A DNA stretch of 64,000 nucleotides. Origin: Rhodamnia argentea. Taxonomy: Eukaryota; Streptophyta; Magnoliopsida; Myrtales; Myrtaceae. The stretch spans positions 11,754,001-11,818,000 of the forward strand of contig NC_063157.1 in NCBI RefSeq assembly GCF_020921035.1, given 5' to 3'. This document shows, piece by piece, positions 1 through 11,545 of the stretch; position 1 is the first letter of the stretch; each line of letters begins with the position of its first letter. The position numbers and the translations under genes are program-made. The notes beneath the pieces are model-generated. The model ran no database searches. It was not told where the DNA came from and was given only the letters and a program-made list of their open reading frames with translations.

Positions 1-932
1 CAACAAACCCGAAAGCGGCTGAAATTGAATAGAATCACAACGGATGCCACTTTCGTCGCATCGACCAAGATTCATGACTTTTATCTAGTAATTATGAAAG
101 GCGGTGCTTTTTATTTTTCAGCCGCACAGATCAAAGCTCATGTCTTTGTTCTGGTATTGAGCTCCCAATAAGAATTAGCAAATAAGGCTCCGTTTCTTTC
201 ACGAAAAGTAAGTGATTCGAAAAATATTAAGATGATCTATGGTATAGTTGAAAATAATTTTTTATTGAATTTTTTTTTTATTATTGATAGTAATTTATGT
301 TTAAATATTTTTGTGGGTGATTAAAAATATTTTTTAATATGTAAAGGAACCTGTGTTTTAGCCGGCTTGCCATCCCTCAAAACCACCAAAACAAAAAAAA
401 AAATTAAATTTAGTGTACATGAGTTACAGGAACAGTTCGTACATCACAAGAAGATGGATGATCCAAACCTAGTCAACTCCAAAGACACGTGGGCCCACAA
501 AAAACACAGAACATGACACGTAGGACAAAGAGTTGGAAAAGAAAAAGAGGAAACTATCGGGGACACACAATCAGTAGGAGAGAAGCCCCACCCGAGATCA
601 GACGGTTGGTAGAGGATCCGATGAGATCACGGGGCCCTCCGATGATCCGAGCGAGAGGGCCCCCCAACACTCGAAATACGAACGTTGGAGGAATTGAAAA
701 GAGGAGAAAGAAGAAAAAGGGGTCGGTAAAAAAGCAGACGACTTTCCCACTCCCTCTCTCCTTCAATGAGACCGTTGCTTCACTTCCTTCATCTCACGAT
801 CTCCTTCTTCTGTCGCAGAAAACAAGAACCGAACACTACAAAACCCTCTCTCTCTCTCCCTCTCCCTCTGTCTTCGTCAATACGAAAACAGAGCAGCCGA
901 AAACAGAGTAGCCGAAAACCGAGAAAGGAACA
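1..932. other. 5' flank and probable promoter/leader of the 933-1745 gene
   Basis: No gene is recognised here. Bases about 186-360 are AT-rich and begin with a GGCTCCGTTTCTTT-like start resembling the end of the element at 20191-21013, so they are probably an old repeat fragment. Bases about 480-500 carry promoter-like motifs (listed separately). Bases 845-875 are CT-rich, typical of a plant 5' leader just before the start codon at 933. Open frames here (for example 489-911 +) are low-complexity and have no family features. Confidence 0.5.
486..497. promoter_or_regulatory. Overlapping G-box and site II (TGGGCCCA) motif
   Basis: CACGTG at 486-491 overlaps the palindrome TGGGCCCA at 490-497. 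The first is a bZIP/bHLH binding core. The second is a double TGGGCY site II element, bound by TCP proteins and common in plant promoters. It lies about 440 bases upstream of the start codon at 933. Function is inferred from motif and position only. Confidence 0.4.
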
Positions 933-1745
933 ATGGCGGCGGAGAGCAACAAAGCGTCTACGCACCCAGCGAACACCGCTCAAGCCCTCCAAGCTCTCTT
1001 CCACGCCCTCGACCCCGTCTCTCTCCTCCGCTCCCAACGCCCCGGAAAGGAAGGAGGAACAGAGCAACGCTGCCCCGCCGCTCAAATCTCGCCATCGACG
1101 GTGGCGGAGAGCAACGACCCGTCTCCGCGTCCAGCGAGCACCGCTCCAGCCCTCCTCGACCCGGTCTCTCTCCTTCTCTCCCAAAACTCCGCCACCGACG
1201 ACATCGTCCCGCTGAGGCTCACCACCGACCACTACGTCGTGGAGAGAGGACCCCGGTACGACGCCTACGCTCGGCTGAGAGAATCCAGATTGAGGATGAA
1301 GCACGCGAGGCAAGAAGAGCCTGAAGACAGGGATCTCAAGCTCACCCCGCCGCCCAAGAAACAAGTCAGGTTCCATGGGAATTTGGGCGGCGGCGGCCGA
1401 AGAGGGTCGCCTTCGATTTTGGCTCAGTCCGTCCCGGACTTCGCGTCGGTTCTGAGGAAAGAGAACCGGAAGCCCCCGGCGCTCCCCTCGCTGGCCGAGA
1501 CCACCCCGCCGTCAAAGAGCTGGTCGAAGGCGGGTGGCGGCTCGAAAGGTAGGGGGAGCAAATCGGTCGGTGCAGCAGCAGGGGAGAAGAAGGGTGGGCT
1601 GATGGCAAGGAAGAGCTACGCGAGCGTGGAAGAGCTGAAGGGGCTGTCGTGCGCCGCCGCGAGCGCCATCAATGGGGACGACAGGGGGAGGATCGGGAGA
1701 GGGAACGGGATTGGGAGAACTATCTTGGGGTACAGGAAGTTCTGA
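933..1745 (+). CDS. Small basic plant-specific protein of unknown function (270 aa)
   Basis: Single-exon frame of 270 residues, ATG at 933, after a CT-rich leader. GC-rich and codon-like throughout, unlike its AT-rich surroundings. An N-terminal repeat is visible: the 'LDPVSLLxSQ' motif occurs twice (about residues 26-34 and 75-84), each time after an ESN-(ST)-P-A-(ST)-containing stretch, which suggests an internal duplication. The central segment contains 'VERGPRYDAYARLRESRLR' (about residues 103-121), then a basic Pro/Lys-rich stretch with 'PPPKKQVRF', 'AQSVPDFASVLRKENR', and a C-terminus 'KSYASVEELKGLS...INGD...GRTILGYRKF'. No signal peptide or membrane segment is evident. The layout recalls a conserved plant family that I associate, without certainty, with Arabidopsis ASG8; no biochemical role is known to me. 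A possible polyadenylation signal AATAAAG lies near 1954. Confidence 0.8.
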   Translation: MAAESNKASTHPANTAQALQALFHALDPVSLLRSQRPGKEGGTEQRCPAAQISPSTVAESNDPSPRPASTAPALLDPVSLLLSQNSATDDIVPLRLTTDHYVVERGPRYDAYARLRESRLRMKHARQEEPEDRDLKLTPPPKKQVRFHGNLGGGGRRGSPSILAQSVPDFASVLRKENRKPPALPSLAETTPPSKSWSKAGGGSKGRGSKSVGAAAGEKKGGLMARKSYASVEELKGLSCAAASAINGDDRGRIGRGNGIGRTILGYRKF

Positions 1746-2478
1746 AAAGATCATGATTTGATTCAGGATTTGGACAGTTTCTGTTTGTTTTCAACAAGTT
1801 TGATCGAGGTTTACAAAAAATCCTTTACACGTTCTGAGGATGTGTTTGATCACCATCGACAGAGCATAATGAATTCTTAGTATTCTTTTTTCCGTCTTTC
1901 TCCACATTATGAAGAAAGAAGCTTTCAATGTTTCTGGGGTTTGTTTCTGATGCAATAAAGATGGGAACTTTGGCCTTCCAGTTCCAGTTTAGTGAGATTG
2001 TGGTGGAAGCGTAAAACTAGTTATGCCTAACATGCGTTTACATTCATAAATGGAACGAGCTCAACTGTGGATGTAAGAGATTTTAGGCAATTTTCAATAA
2101 TTGCAGTTACTATTCACTCAAATCTTGCAACATAAAAAACACATCTGGTAAAAGAAACGGTAACTTTTGAACCCGAAACGAGAACACATATTAAGCTGAA
2201 GGAACATCAACATTTGACGACAGTTCATAGAGTGGCCTTAAGAGGGGGGGGGGGGGAAGAGGGGTGGGGGTGGGGATTATCTGACCCAGAAATTCAGTTA
2301 GCGTCTTGGAATAGAATGGTCATTTACAAATAATTAGCCTCCACTGCTACCCGTTTCGGTACTTTTGTACAACAGTTACTGTCTTCCTAAACACAAAGTT
2401 GCACCATTTGCTGCGACAGCATCATAAATGCAAAATTAGTCGGCCAGCCGGTCTAAATCCCAGGAACCACATTGGTCC
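1746..2478. other. Convergent intergenic region with poly-G tract
   Basis: This is the 3' region shared by the (+) gene ending at 1745 and the (-) gene ending at 2479. No further gene is seen. It holds a 13-base G run at 2244-2256 followed by further G blocks up to about 2276. The rest is unremarkable AT-rich 3' UTR-like sequence. Confidence 0.6.
2244..2276 (+). repeat. G-tract with G-quadruplex potential
   Basis: Thirteen consecutive G residues, then GGGG, GGGGG and GGGG blocks separated by one to three bases. This fits the general G-quadruplex pattern of four G runs with short loops. It lies between the ends of two convergent genes. Confidence 0.7.
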
Positions 2479-5400
2479 TCAAAGCTCTATCAGAATTTCC
2501 TCCACCAGATTAGAGAGTATATCCTCGCCCAGTTCAGCACCATTCTCGAACGCCTCGATGTCGAAATCTGTCCATTTCCCAAGAGCGTGACTCATCTCGT
2601 AGTCGATTATCTCATCGGGAGTCATCCCAGCTATACAGGCCCACTCTCTCACCTCCCCTCCAACATCTCTGATCAAGTTCCCTATATTTAAGAACATCGA
2701 TTGTCTCGTCCACCCTTGATATCCAAAGTTACAGTATCTCCGGTACTTTGAATCCAAGCACTCCAACAAACAGTGGAAAAGAAACCGCCTCAGCTGATTC
2801 CCCTCTTTGGCTTCCTTCGATCCAAAGAAAGATTTCATATCTGTCCAGGTGGTGGCGGCAGCACGTTCGAGTTCATCAAGGAGAAAGAGGGTAATCATGA
2901 AATCTTTCATCCCATCAGAATGACGTCGAGTCAAATCCGTAAAGAGCAGTTCAGCATGCAAAATCACATCCTTTGCATGTGCGAGCCTGCTCCCATCCAA
3001 TCCCAACACCACAAGATCTAGGTCCCCTATCAGTCTAGTTATCCGGTCAATAAGATGATCAGGGTAGCTTCTTCGGTTGTCGAGTGATGTAGCAGAGTCC
3101 AAAAGGTAAGCTTCCAGATTGAGTGGCTGCAGAGGATCAGGGTAGTCCATGAAGTCAGGATGCAACTTCAATCCTGAAAACACGGTCTAATTTGTTTAGC
3201 CAAGGGAAGCCGGTATCAGAGAAGAGTACATGAAGATTCCAGTAGGGTGGTTTGTGAGCTATGATGAAAGGAACACGAATTCTGGCGGGTTACCTGTGCA
3301 TTCATCTAAGCTACTGGAGATGCAGCTGTCATTGGAAAAGGATGCATCAAGGACTGAACCTGGGCTCAAATGATTCACATCACTCGAAAATCCAATCAAT
3401 GTCCCTTCCTTCTTTGCCTTTTTCTGATAGGAAAGAACAATAGTTATTAGTCTAGCATGTTTAAAGGCATCATTATTCATTAGAACATGATGCATCAGTC
3501 AGGAAAAACAGCATATGCCATATAGCAGAACAAACAGTGCAGTTCAATCAAAGGAATTACAATATAATGAAGAAGTATTTTTTACCAAGTACAGATCCCC
3601 AAATATACATGAAATCAACTATGCTAATCATTCCACATGAGTTTGCTTTCTTAGATTGTCCTCCAGTCACAACCACCACATTTGATTACCTACATGATAG
3701 CATATTCATATTGCACTACTTAACAACCATTGAGACTGAGAAAACCGACCTTAATAGCATTTCCAGCATCAAGCATATGACAATCTTGTGATAGAGGTGG
3801 TGCAGCAGTCAAAGCGGCTATCAGTTCTTGGAGAATCATAGCAGTAGATCGCTTGGGCATGGCACATGCTGTGCTCAGCTCGTCTTCTTCTTGAGAAATC
3901 AACTCCTTCAATTTACAGTCCAAAAGGGCACCTAGAGCATCTCCATTCCAGGGGAACTGCTTTTGAAATGCTGCTTTATCATCACTTCTGTTGAATAATG
4001 GCTCTCTGGAATCAGATACCTTTCCACCAGGAAGGCTCTTTTCGGTTCTCTTGCTACCAATACCCTCAGGAAAACCACTCCTGTGCTTCAGCGGAGAGTT
4101 GAATGTAAAACTAACAACACTGTTATTGTTACTGCCCCCAGCTTTAATTCTATCAGCTTCACCCACCAATTTATTGCTGTCACAACTTCTGTCGCTGGAG
4201 GAAGCACGAAAGTTGACCTTGGTCTTGGGAACTGCATTATGCTGAGCATTATTTTGTTTACTGACTTCAGAACTGACAAAACTTGGACTCTCGACTAGTC
4301 CATCAACATTAGCGGACCTTATCTTCCGTACTGGAGATCTGAATTGTGACAAAGAATCAGCTCGTCTAACACGAGTCTTTCTGGCTGCATCAGAACCAGA
4401 GTTTTCAGCTTTGACTGGCACCCTGGGACGCGTTTGACCACTTAGGCTGCGGTTCAGAGCTACAAAATCCTTAGCCCCAGTAGCAGAATTTCCACTTAAC
4501 AAGGCTTTCCTTCCATTGGAATTAATGCATTTGGCAGTTGGAGTCGTCCGACCAGTCTCTAACATCTCCTTCTCGGTGGTGGGACTATTCTTCAAAGCAT
4601 TGGATGGTGATTCTTCCTGGTGAGGGTTGCACCCATGGCTTGGCATACACCGCTGCTCCTGGCATTCTTTAGGAAGCGGTTTCGCATCCTTAAGGGGCAC
4701 ATTAAAGACTTGAAAGTGGCAATTCGGTGGGGAGCACGGAGCAACAGATTCTCGTTGCCTTCTCCTATAAGTTACGTCTCTTTCTTCCATGACAGCTGCT
4801 GCTGGTGGTCTTGGTTCATTGATTCGAGAGTCTTGATATGAAGCATGAAAAGGATTCAAGGTTATGGTTACATGATTTAGCATCTGCTGCGATGTGTTTT
4901 GTCTGAGGTCTATATCCACCAAATTACCACAGTCAATGCATGAAGTTTGTCCTGCGGCCTCGGCTTCACTACAAATGGCCTGCGTAAAGGCATTTTGTGA
5001 CTGCGATGGAGACCTTTCCGCTATACCCACCTCACTGGAAGGATATCCGGAGATGGAGTACGGAAGGGCACATTTAACCCTGCTTCTGGCTTGCAATCCA
5101 GGTTCTAGTATCCTAGCAGCTGCATCAATCAATCGAGAAGTCCGTGATGTATTCTGTATGGAAGAGATTCTTGGGCTCTTCACAGGGGGGAGAAGCTTGG
5201 GGTGATGCTGCTTCCTCGATTTAGTCAAGACACCTTTAATTTGCAAAGCCTCCACTCCAAAGCGTGTAACAACCCGTCTCTCCAATGGACCAGTCTTCTG
5301 AAGTTTCTGAGGCCTCAGTTCGTGCTTTAGCTGTCCCTTTTCAATATCCAAGTCGTCTTCCTCTGCGGACCCTTCGCTACCAAGGAGAAACTTCTGCACT

Positions 5401-6077
5401 TTACCATGGCGAGTGTCGCATGACAGAGGTCTGGTAACCTTCTTCTGCGCAGCAGGCATGGATTCAAGACCCATTAGCCTGGCAACCAACCCCGGAGCTT
5501 GAGTTTCATGCTTTTGCCTCTGTTCCAGATCAAGATTCTTATTCCCATTTCTCCTCGAATTGGGGAAACCCCCTTTGTTCTCATCGGCGATCTAACATTC
5601 AATAAATGTCATGTTCAAGAAAAAAGTAACCACAGCCAGTCATCCTAACAGCAAACCAACAGAAAGAAACGAGGGATAAAGTTTGAGAAAGGCCTACCAA
5701 ATGTAGCCTAGCAGCGGGCATCTTCTCGTCCCGGTGGAAGTTCCTCGATACTTGCTTCGCGCGAGCTGACACATCGAATCAAAAGAAGAACGTGAACATT
5801 GCAGTGGTTTACCGTGATGTGCAAGATGTAAGAACCAGAGATTTGTGCATTTCCGAGGGTGAGCAAGCAAAACGAAGCATAAAGAAAGGCGTGGCAGAAC
5901 AAGGAAATCACCAGGAGGAAGCAACTTTCTGGAGAAGAGCTTCTTCTTGGCGAACCTACGGTGCCAGTCAAAGAGCTGACAGAAGATACCGACACAACCT
6001 CCGGGCCTTGTCGGAGCTTGACGCTTCTCCGTAATCGCCAGACACGGCGCCGCTTTCCCCGCACTCTCGTTCATCAT
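2479..6077 (-). CDS. TRM/LONGIFOLIA-type protein with DUF4378 (966 aa, five exons)
   Basis: Exons on the minus strand: 6077-5912, 5765-5698, 5591-3750, 3423-3294, 3173-2479. All four introns are GT-AG and the joined frame of 2,901 nt is open. The N-terminus (residues 26-55) has 'RPGGCVGIFCQLFDWHRRFAKKK', typical of one TRM subgroup, followed by 'LHLIADENKGGFPN' spanning the exon 2/3 junction. 'VARLMGLESMP' at 114-124 is the conserved DUF3741/TRM M3 motif. The last 14 residues, 'DILSNLVEEILIEL', match the C-terminal M2 motif at the end of DUF4378 (about 740-966, final exon). The middle is long, Ser/Lys-rich and probably disordered. TRM proteins bind microtubules and recruit TON1/PP2A complexes, influencing preprophase band formation, cell elongation and organ shape; LONGIFOLIA proteins are members. 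The exact TRM number cannot be assigned. Two adjacent ATGs (6077 and 6074) are both usable. Confidence 0.9.
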
Positions 6078-7200
6078 CTTCTCCCGAGAAGCGAAAAAGA
6101 AGAACTAAGCCGGTGAAAAACCTCTAATCAAACAACTCCAGCTAGTCCCAAACCCGATCCTAAGATCTACCTCAACGCTGGTCGAACAAAGGAGAACCGA
6201 ATCCCGGACGAGATTGATCTTCAATGGCCTATCCAACTCAGTAACCAGACAGGAATGTGTTTCGTTTCCGCCTCTCTGCACCTTTCCATGCGCTTCGCTG
6301 AATCACTCACATTCCTCCAAATCACTGCACGGACATTTCCTATGTTTCACGGACAAAGCCAACCTGGAAAAACTAACATGGTCGTCGCACAGCATTATCG
6401 TCTCCGCAAAAGCTTCCGTTTCGCGGAATCGGAGCCAAGAAAGCAGACCCTGAAACCGGAAAGCAACGCGATAAGAGAAAAAGCCGAGCCAGCAGAAAAC
6501 GACGACACGATCTGGACAGCATCACACTGCACCACTATTACAGTGCTCTCCTCGGTCTCAGCCCCCCCTCAGGCTCTCTCCGCTCTGTCTCTTACCTTTT
6601 GTACTTCACTTCACGCAAGGCCCAATCCCAGCTGAAAAACCGGGACAAAAACTTACAACGGCGCAGGTGCCAAGAAAGGAAGAAGCGACTGATGGCGACG
6701 ACAGGGGACGACGATGGAATCAATCGCATCGAAGGAAACGGAGGAGACGAAATACAGCGCGGCGATTCCGCAAGGAGGGAGGTGAACCGGATGGTTTCGA
6801 CAACTTTCTACGCAAGTGCAATGTTGTGGTAGTAGCGCACCTTGCAGCTTCAGGCTGTGACATTCGCAGCCTATCTTTGTCCCTCTCTCTCTCTCTCTCT
6901 CTCTCTCTCGCTCTCCGTCTGTGTCAGTGATTGGTTGAGCTAGAGAGAGAAAGCAGTAGAGAGTGAAGAGAGAGAGGGGGTGCGTACGATAAGCAGTAGA
7001 GGGGGGGTGCAAAGCCACGTGCGGTCAGGGCGAAGGAGGAGAGGAGAGAGAAAATTCACGAGGGGGAGGAGGAAATCGGAGGGAGGGAGGGACCGGTGAC
7101 GTCGAGAGCAGAGACAGAACTCGCAGGAGCGATTTTTGTCCGAAATTGACTCCACACGTGCGAAACCGAAGGTCGGCACGAACTGGTATTGAATTTGAAT
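6078..7200 (-). promoter_or_regulatory. 5' leader and promoter region of the TRM-type gene
   Basis: No protein of known family is encoded. On the minus strand a donor-like AAAAG|GTAAGAG lies near 6592-6600 and an acceptor-like CTTAG near 6105, so a 5' UTR intron is possible. A CT microsatellite lies at 6884-6909 on the plus strand (GA on the transcribed strand), as often seen in plant core promoters. The region is moderately GC-rich compared with the DNA beyond 7200. Short frames over the CT/GA tracts are low complexity. Confidence 0.45.
6884..6909. repeat. (CT)n microsatellite
   Basis: Uninterrupted CT dinucleotide run in the upstream region of the minus-strand TRM-type gene. Confidence 0.9.
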
Positions 7201-9290
7201 TTGGCCGCTCGCTCCTACGATTTTCGGTTACTTAATCGAGCGAGCTGGGGACTCGCTAGTGTCGTCATGCGACTCTGTATACGTTTAAATTTTACGGTTC
7301 GTTCGATCGGTGACTCCCGCTGATTGAGGATTCGGATAAATCGAGCAGGTCGCCGACCGTTCGATCCGGCTTTTCGAGTGTTGAAATTAAACTCAGTTTT
7401 ATCCAACGATCAATGAGATGCATTTGGTAAATAGATAAACTAAAAATGTCTGCAATTACTTGATTCGTTCGTGTTTGTTAAAATCATAATGCGGCCGTTT
7501 TAATAAGTGCATTTCAAATGTACACTATTTTTAAGGTGGCATGTGGTGATTTTGGTAGTAAATCATTCTCCGAAATATTTTTTCCTTTATCGGGAAATTT
7601 TCTTCGATAAATCCGATATGACAAGATAGGATATGTTTCCTTATGTCCTATCGCTTGTTTGATGATAGTCCACATTTAACACCGAGGTAAATTTACATTG
7701 TTCCATGGATTTTCTTGTGCATATACATAAAGTTGGATCCGGTCGAAAAATAATTAAAATATTGCTAAAGAAGGCTTGCGATAATCAAACCCGGTTTCGA
7801 CTTAAAAATTGAATTATTCTGATTTGTAAAGCAAGGAGGGATTAGTTAATTTGATTAGCGGAAATTTCGCAACTGCAATTTTGCCTATTGCGTTGCTAAA
7901 AAACCTCAAATCCGCCAGAAATATCTCACAATTTCATGTTCGAAAACATACGTACGTTATCCAATATTCAATTATTAACAAACAATATTCCCTTTCATTT
8001 TACGCATTTAAAATGGTCGATATTTGAAATTGAGCTATGTGAACGGGCATGTACTCGTAGCTTACTTTTCGCAAATGAATTAAGTTTAGCCTTGGGGAAA
8101 CAGAAAATGAGTTGACTCAAGTGGAAAGTCGAGCTAACGGTACATGGGGGTGATCGGTTTTTTGGTTCGATCGGATTTTCCGAGCGGTCCAGTGGAATCA
8201 GATATCGAGAAAGACCTTTTTTTTTTTCTATGATTCAACTCGGTGTTACACATCTACGAATTTGCCAATCAATTATAAGTATGGGTGAGCAACACAAGCT
8301 GTATTTTTAATATATTAATTAAAATTATGATTACATTTAAGAAATAAAAAAAATACAACCAGCGATATATTAAATTTACAATTAAAAAAGAAAACATAAA
8401 AAAATAATCAGTACGGTACGGGCATTCCGAGCGGTCCGGGTTCCCCCTCCCCCCGATATTAGGAATCAATTCGAAAATCACCAATTTCAATTTTATGGAA
8501 CTGGGAATCGGATGGCGCTCCAGGAAACATATTGTATTTTTCAGTGCAATGTAATTTTTTTTTTTTAATCAAAGGGTTGAATGCAGAATTTTATTTTTAT
8601 TTTGAAAGAGGTAAATACACCTTTTCAAGAAAAAAAAAAAGGAGGAGGTAAATACACCTCATTAAGGAAAAAGGCCAAAATATGGAGCCACCTTAGTCAC
8701 CATCCAGTCCACGTCCGTCTGGCCATGTGGCGCTGTCGAGGAGCGTTTGGCCTGCATATTCCCCAAATCTCCCTTTTTAACAAAAAGCCCAAAAGGAAAA
8801 TCGCTCCCGGAAACAACCAACCCTTACTCGCCTCGATTGGGGAGAACACGGGAACTCGCTCGGTTTCGCACGCCACGTGGGACTCGACGGGGGGCAGTTC
8901 GGTACATTCGCGGTGGCCGGAGATGTCCTCGAGAGGCGCGGGGTGGGGGCGCTTCGGTTTCGGAGCTGCCGCTGCTGGGCTGACCGTCGCACGTAGCGGT
9001 CAAGCAACGTTTTGGCGAAGTACGCGCAAAGCGGGGAGCGCGTGGGTCCGCGTGAAGGGACAACTAAGCAGAATCCCACGAGGCAAATGTCTACGCTGAG
9101 TTGCACGAAATCGTCGTATTGAATAATTTTTTTTTGGGCCCTCGTATTGAATAATTAAAAGAGTGTTTCTTTCGACCAAAAAAATAATAATTAAAAGAGT
9201 GTTTCGACCAAAAAAAAAAATTTGTTAAAAGAGTGTATATAATTATCATTATCGGGTTACATTAACGAGGGTCATCGAGATATTTAATTT
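7201..9290. other. Intergenic DNA; GC-rich island at about 8690-9105
   Basis: AT-rich sequence with no recognisable gene to about 8650. A GGGGGTGATCGGTT stretch near 8148 and a second GAGCGGTCC near 8428 resemble decayed hAT ends. From about 8690 to 9105 composition changes to GC-rich, with open frames on both strands (for example 8581-9099 + and 8777-9106 -) but no family motif. This island includes CACGTG near 8873. It could be a relic exon/promoter or a captured gene fragment; I cannot decide. Confidence 0.35.
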
Positions 9291-9297
9291 GAAAATT

Positions 9298-9817
9298 GGT
9301 TATTATTATCATGAAAAATTACAAACCGATACATCTGTGACAAATTTATCCTAAACTATTTTTTTGATTACGAAAAATTCAAAATTGGTACACTTATGAT
9401 AAATTTATCATAAGCTATTTTTTTTACCTCCAAAAATCTTAAACTAGTACTTTTATGACAAATTTACCCAAACTAATTTTTTTGACCAAGAAAAATCCTA
9501 AACTAATACACCTATGACAAATTTACTTTCCGTTAAATTGGATTAATACCACGAAAAATTTTAATTTGATAAACATGTGACAAACAGAGGATAAAAATTT
9601 GAAATTAGTATACCCATGAACCGCCACATACCATCAAACTTAGTAATTTGATAGTTAAATTTAACGAAAACTAACGAATGGTAAATTTATCGCAGGTGTA
9701 TTAGCTTGGGATAAATTTATCACAAGTGTACTAATTTAAGATTTTCGGTGGTCAAAAAATAATTCGAGATAAATTTGTCATAGGCGTACTAGTTTAGCGT
9801 TTTCCGTGGTATTAACC
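9298..9817. mobile_element. Fold-back/MITE-like element with internal repeats
   Basis: The left half has several forward copies of a unit around 'GACAAATTTAT' with 'AAAAATC(C)TAAACTAGTAC'-like spacing (near 9340, 9400, 9460, 9520). The right half carries the same unit inverted ('ATAAATTTATCACAAGTGTA' near 9712, again near 9770). The ends are inverted copies: left TTGGTTATTATTATCATGAA near 9296, right CCGTGGTATTAACCATATT near 9804. No coding capacity. Boundaries are approximate and no target duplication was resolved. Confidence 0.55.
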
Positions 9818-9860
9818 ATATTATTGTTATTCATATTCATTGCATGAGAATAGCATATTT

Positions 9861-10210
9861 TCATTATTTTACATTTTCTGAAATTTTTTACCTTTTTTTT
9901 CTTTTCATTTTGGCTATTTTTTTTTCCTTGTTGGGGTCGGCAAGAGCCCGGCGACCCTTGCCGGCCACTAGGCGAGAGGCAACAAGGACCCACCAGCAAC
10001 AAGCGACTTGTCGGCCGCGCTCGGGCAAGGGTCTCGACGCCCTCCCCAATCTAGGTTTGCAATGTCCTCGCTTGCCAAAGGCGAAGCAAGCCCTTGACGG
10101 TGGCCGGCTATCGCTTGAGACCGGCCACCGGTGAAAAGAAAGGGAAAAAAGAAGAATGAAAAAATGAAAGAAAAAAGGAAAAAATTTAGAAAATGTAAAA
10201 TGACGAATAT
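9861..10210. mobile_element. Inverted-repeat element with GC-rich core
   Basis: Arms: 'TCATTATTTTACATTTTCTG' at 9861-9880 pairs with 'AGAAAATGTAAAATGACGA' near 10188-10206, and the purine-rich A/G stretch at 10140-10190 pairs with the T-rich stretch after 9880. The core (about 9935-10130) is GC-rich with CTTGCCGGCC-type sequence. It looks like a non-autonomous DNA transposon (Mutator-like is a guess). No transposase. Confidence 0.45.
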
Positions 10211-11545
10211 ATCTTGACTAAGCCATTATTTGAAATAATAATGGCACTTCATGCCTTTATTTGAAAAAAATGAGTATTTCAGACCTTTATTTGAAATTTT
10301 TTCAAATGCATATAAAAGAGAATGATGTCTTCGGTTCATAAAAGGAGATGATCACCAGAATCTAAGATTATTTTTCCAGGATACTTTTATTGATCAATCA
10401 TATTGCATTAATGTTTCATCGAAATATATAAAGTGGAATGAGACCTTCCTATTCTTATAGTTCTATCAACATATTCATGAAATGTTAACCATTCTATTTT
10501 TCAGCTATTAATATTGATCTTTTTCTAACAATAATATCTCAGATAATTTACTTTTTTTTTCATTTTTCTTTAGTTTTTCATTGTTTTACGTAAACCAACT
10601 ATAAAAAAGAGGGATTTGTATTTTTCGGAATGAGATGAGATGAAAGTACACTTTTACCCTTCACAAGTCACGTGCATTATTCATGCTAATGGAAAATATA
10701 ACGGAGGCTGGTCAAACAAATGTAACAAAATAAAAGTCCGGTGGCCTATTGCGTAATAGTTGACAGTTTAGGAACAAACATTTGCTGCTACCGAGGGTGT
10801 GCACGGGAACCAGACAGGTGTGGAATTGAACCGCCCCGACCAATAGGAATCGAATCAGATCGATATGCATTTTTTTTTCCTTTTCTTTTAAAGAGTAAAG
10901 AAAAGGAAAATCACCAAAATCCTAAATCGGATCAGTCCGGCTTAATCCGGTTCTCGATTCTAGGATAAAATCGGCTTAACCTGAGAACCGATCATCCCTA
11001 CCTAACTAATCTCGCCTGATCCGATTCTTGATTCCAAGATGAAATCGGCTCAACCCAAGAACTGATGGTCCCTACCTAACTGCTGCCAGTCTTTTTCCCA
11101 TGACCCGCCCCACCCCCCCCCAACACTTTTCATAAAATTAATGGGAAATAGGAAAGAGGGCCATCGATTTTGAGTGTTGACCTACCGAGGCTATCACCCC
11201 ATAACGTTGTTGGTACTCGAGGGTGGAAAACAGAGGGGAGGAACTGTTGATTTCGCGCAAGGTAAAAGGTAAAGAAAGGCTGGGATAATGAATATGTTTT
11301 GTTCGCATCTGCTTGAGTGGGCCCAGGCCCCGCCCATCGAACGATGATGCGGTTGTTATGATCCCGCTCCTCCGCACGTGCCACCATTATTATTATTTTT
11401 TACTTTACCGACAAACAAAAAAAACAAAAACCAAGGACGACTTTTATGCCACCTTTAGGCGAACCGCCGTGCTTCATTATGACGCCCGTTTTGTCTGTAC
11501 CTTTGTATGTCCAGTGTCTCCCTGAACAGCATCGCAGACACGACA
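10211..11545. other. Intergenic repeat-derived DNA
   Basis: No gene recognised. At about 10795-11070, sequence such as GAGGGTGTGCACGGGAACC and duplicated 'CTAACCTGAGAACCGAT' / 'CTCAACCCAAGAACTGAT' blocks (about 70 bases apart) resembles a decayed hAT-type element with GGTTC-rich ends. A C-run lies near 11112-11120. Open frames around 11130-11387 (-) have no family features. Confidence 0.35.

Noticed and set aside
789..1376. Long minus-strand open frame antisense to the 933-1745 gene
   Set aside because: It is the mirror of a GC-rich coding region, Arg/Gly-rich and without family motifs; the plus-strand frame has recognisable conserved segments.
6653..7018. Minus-strand frame of 121 codons with Arg-Glu repeats
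   Set aside because: Translation of the CT/GA microsatellite and leader; low complexity.
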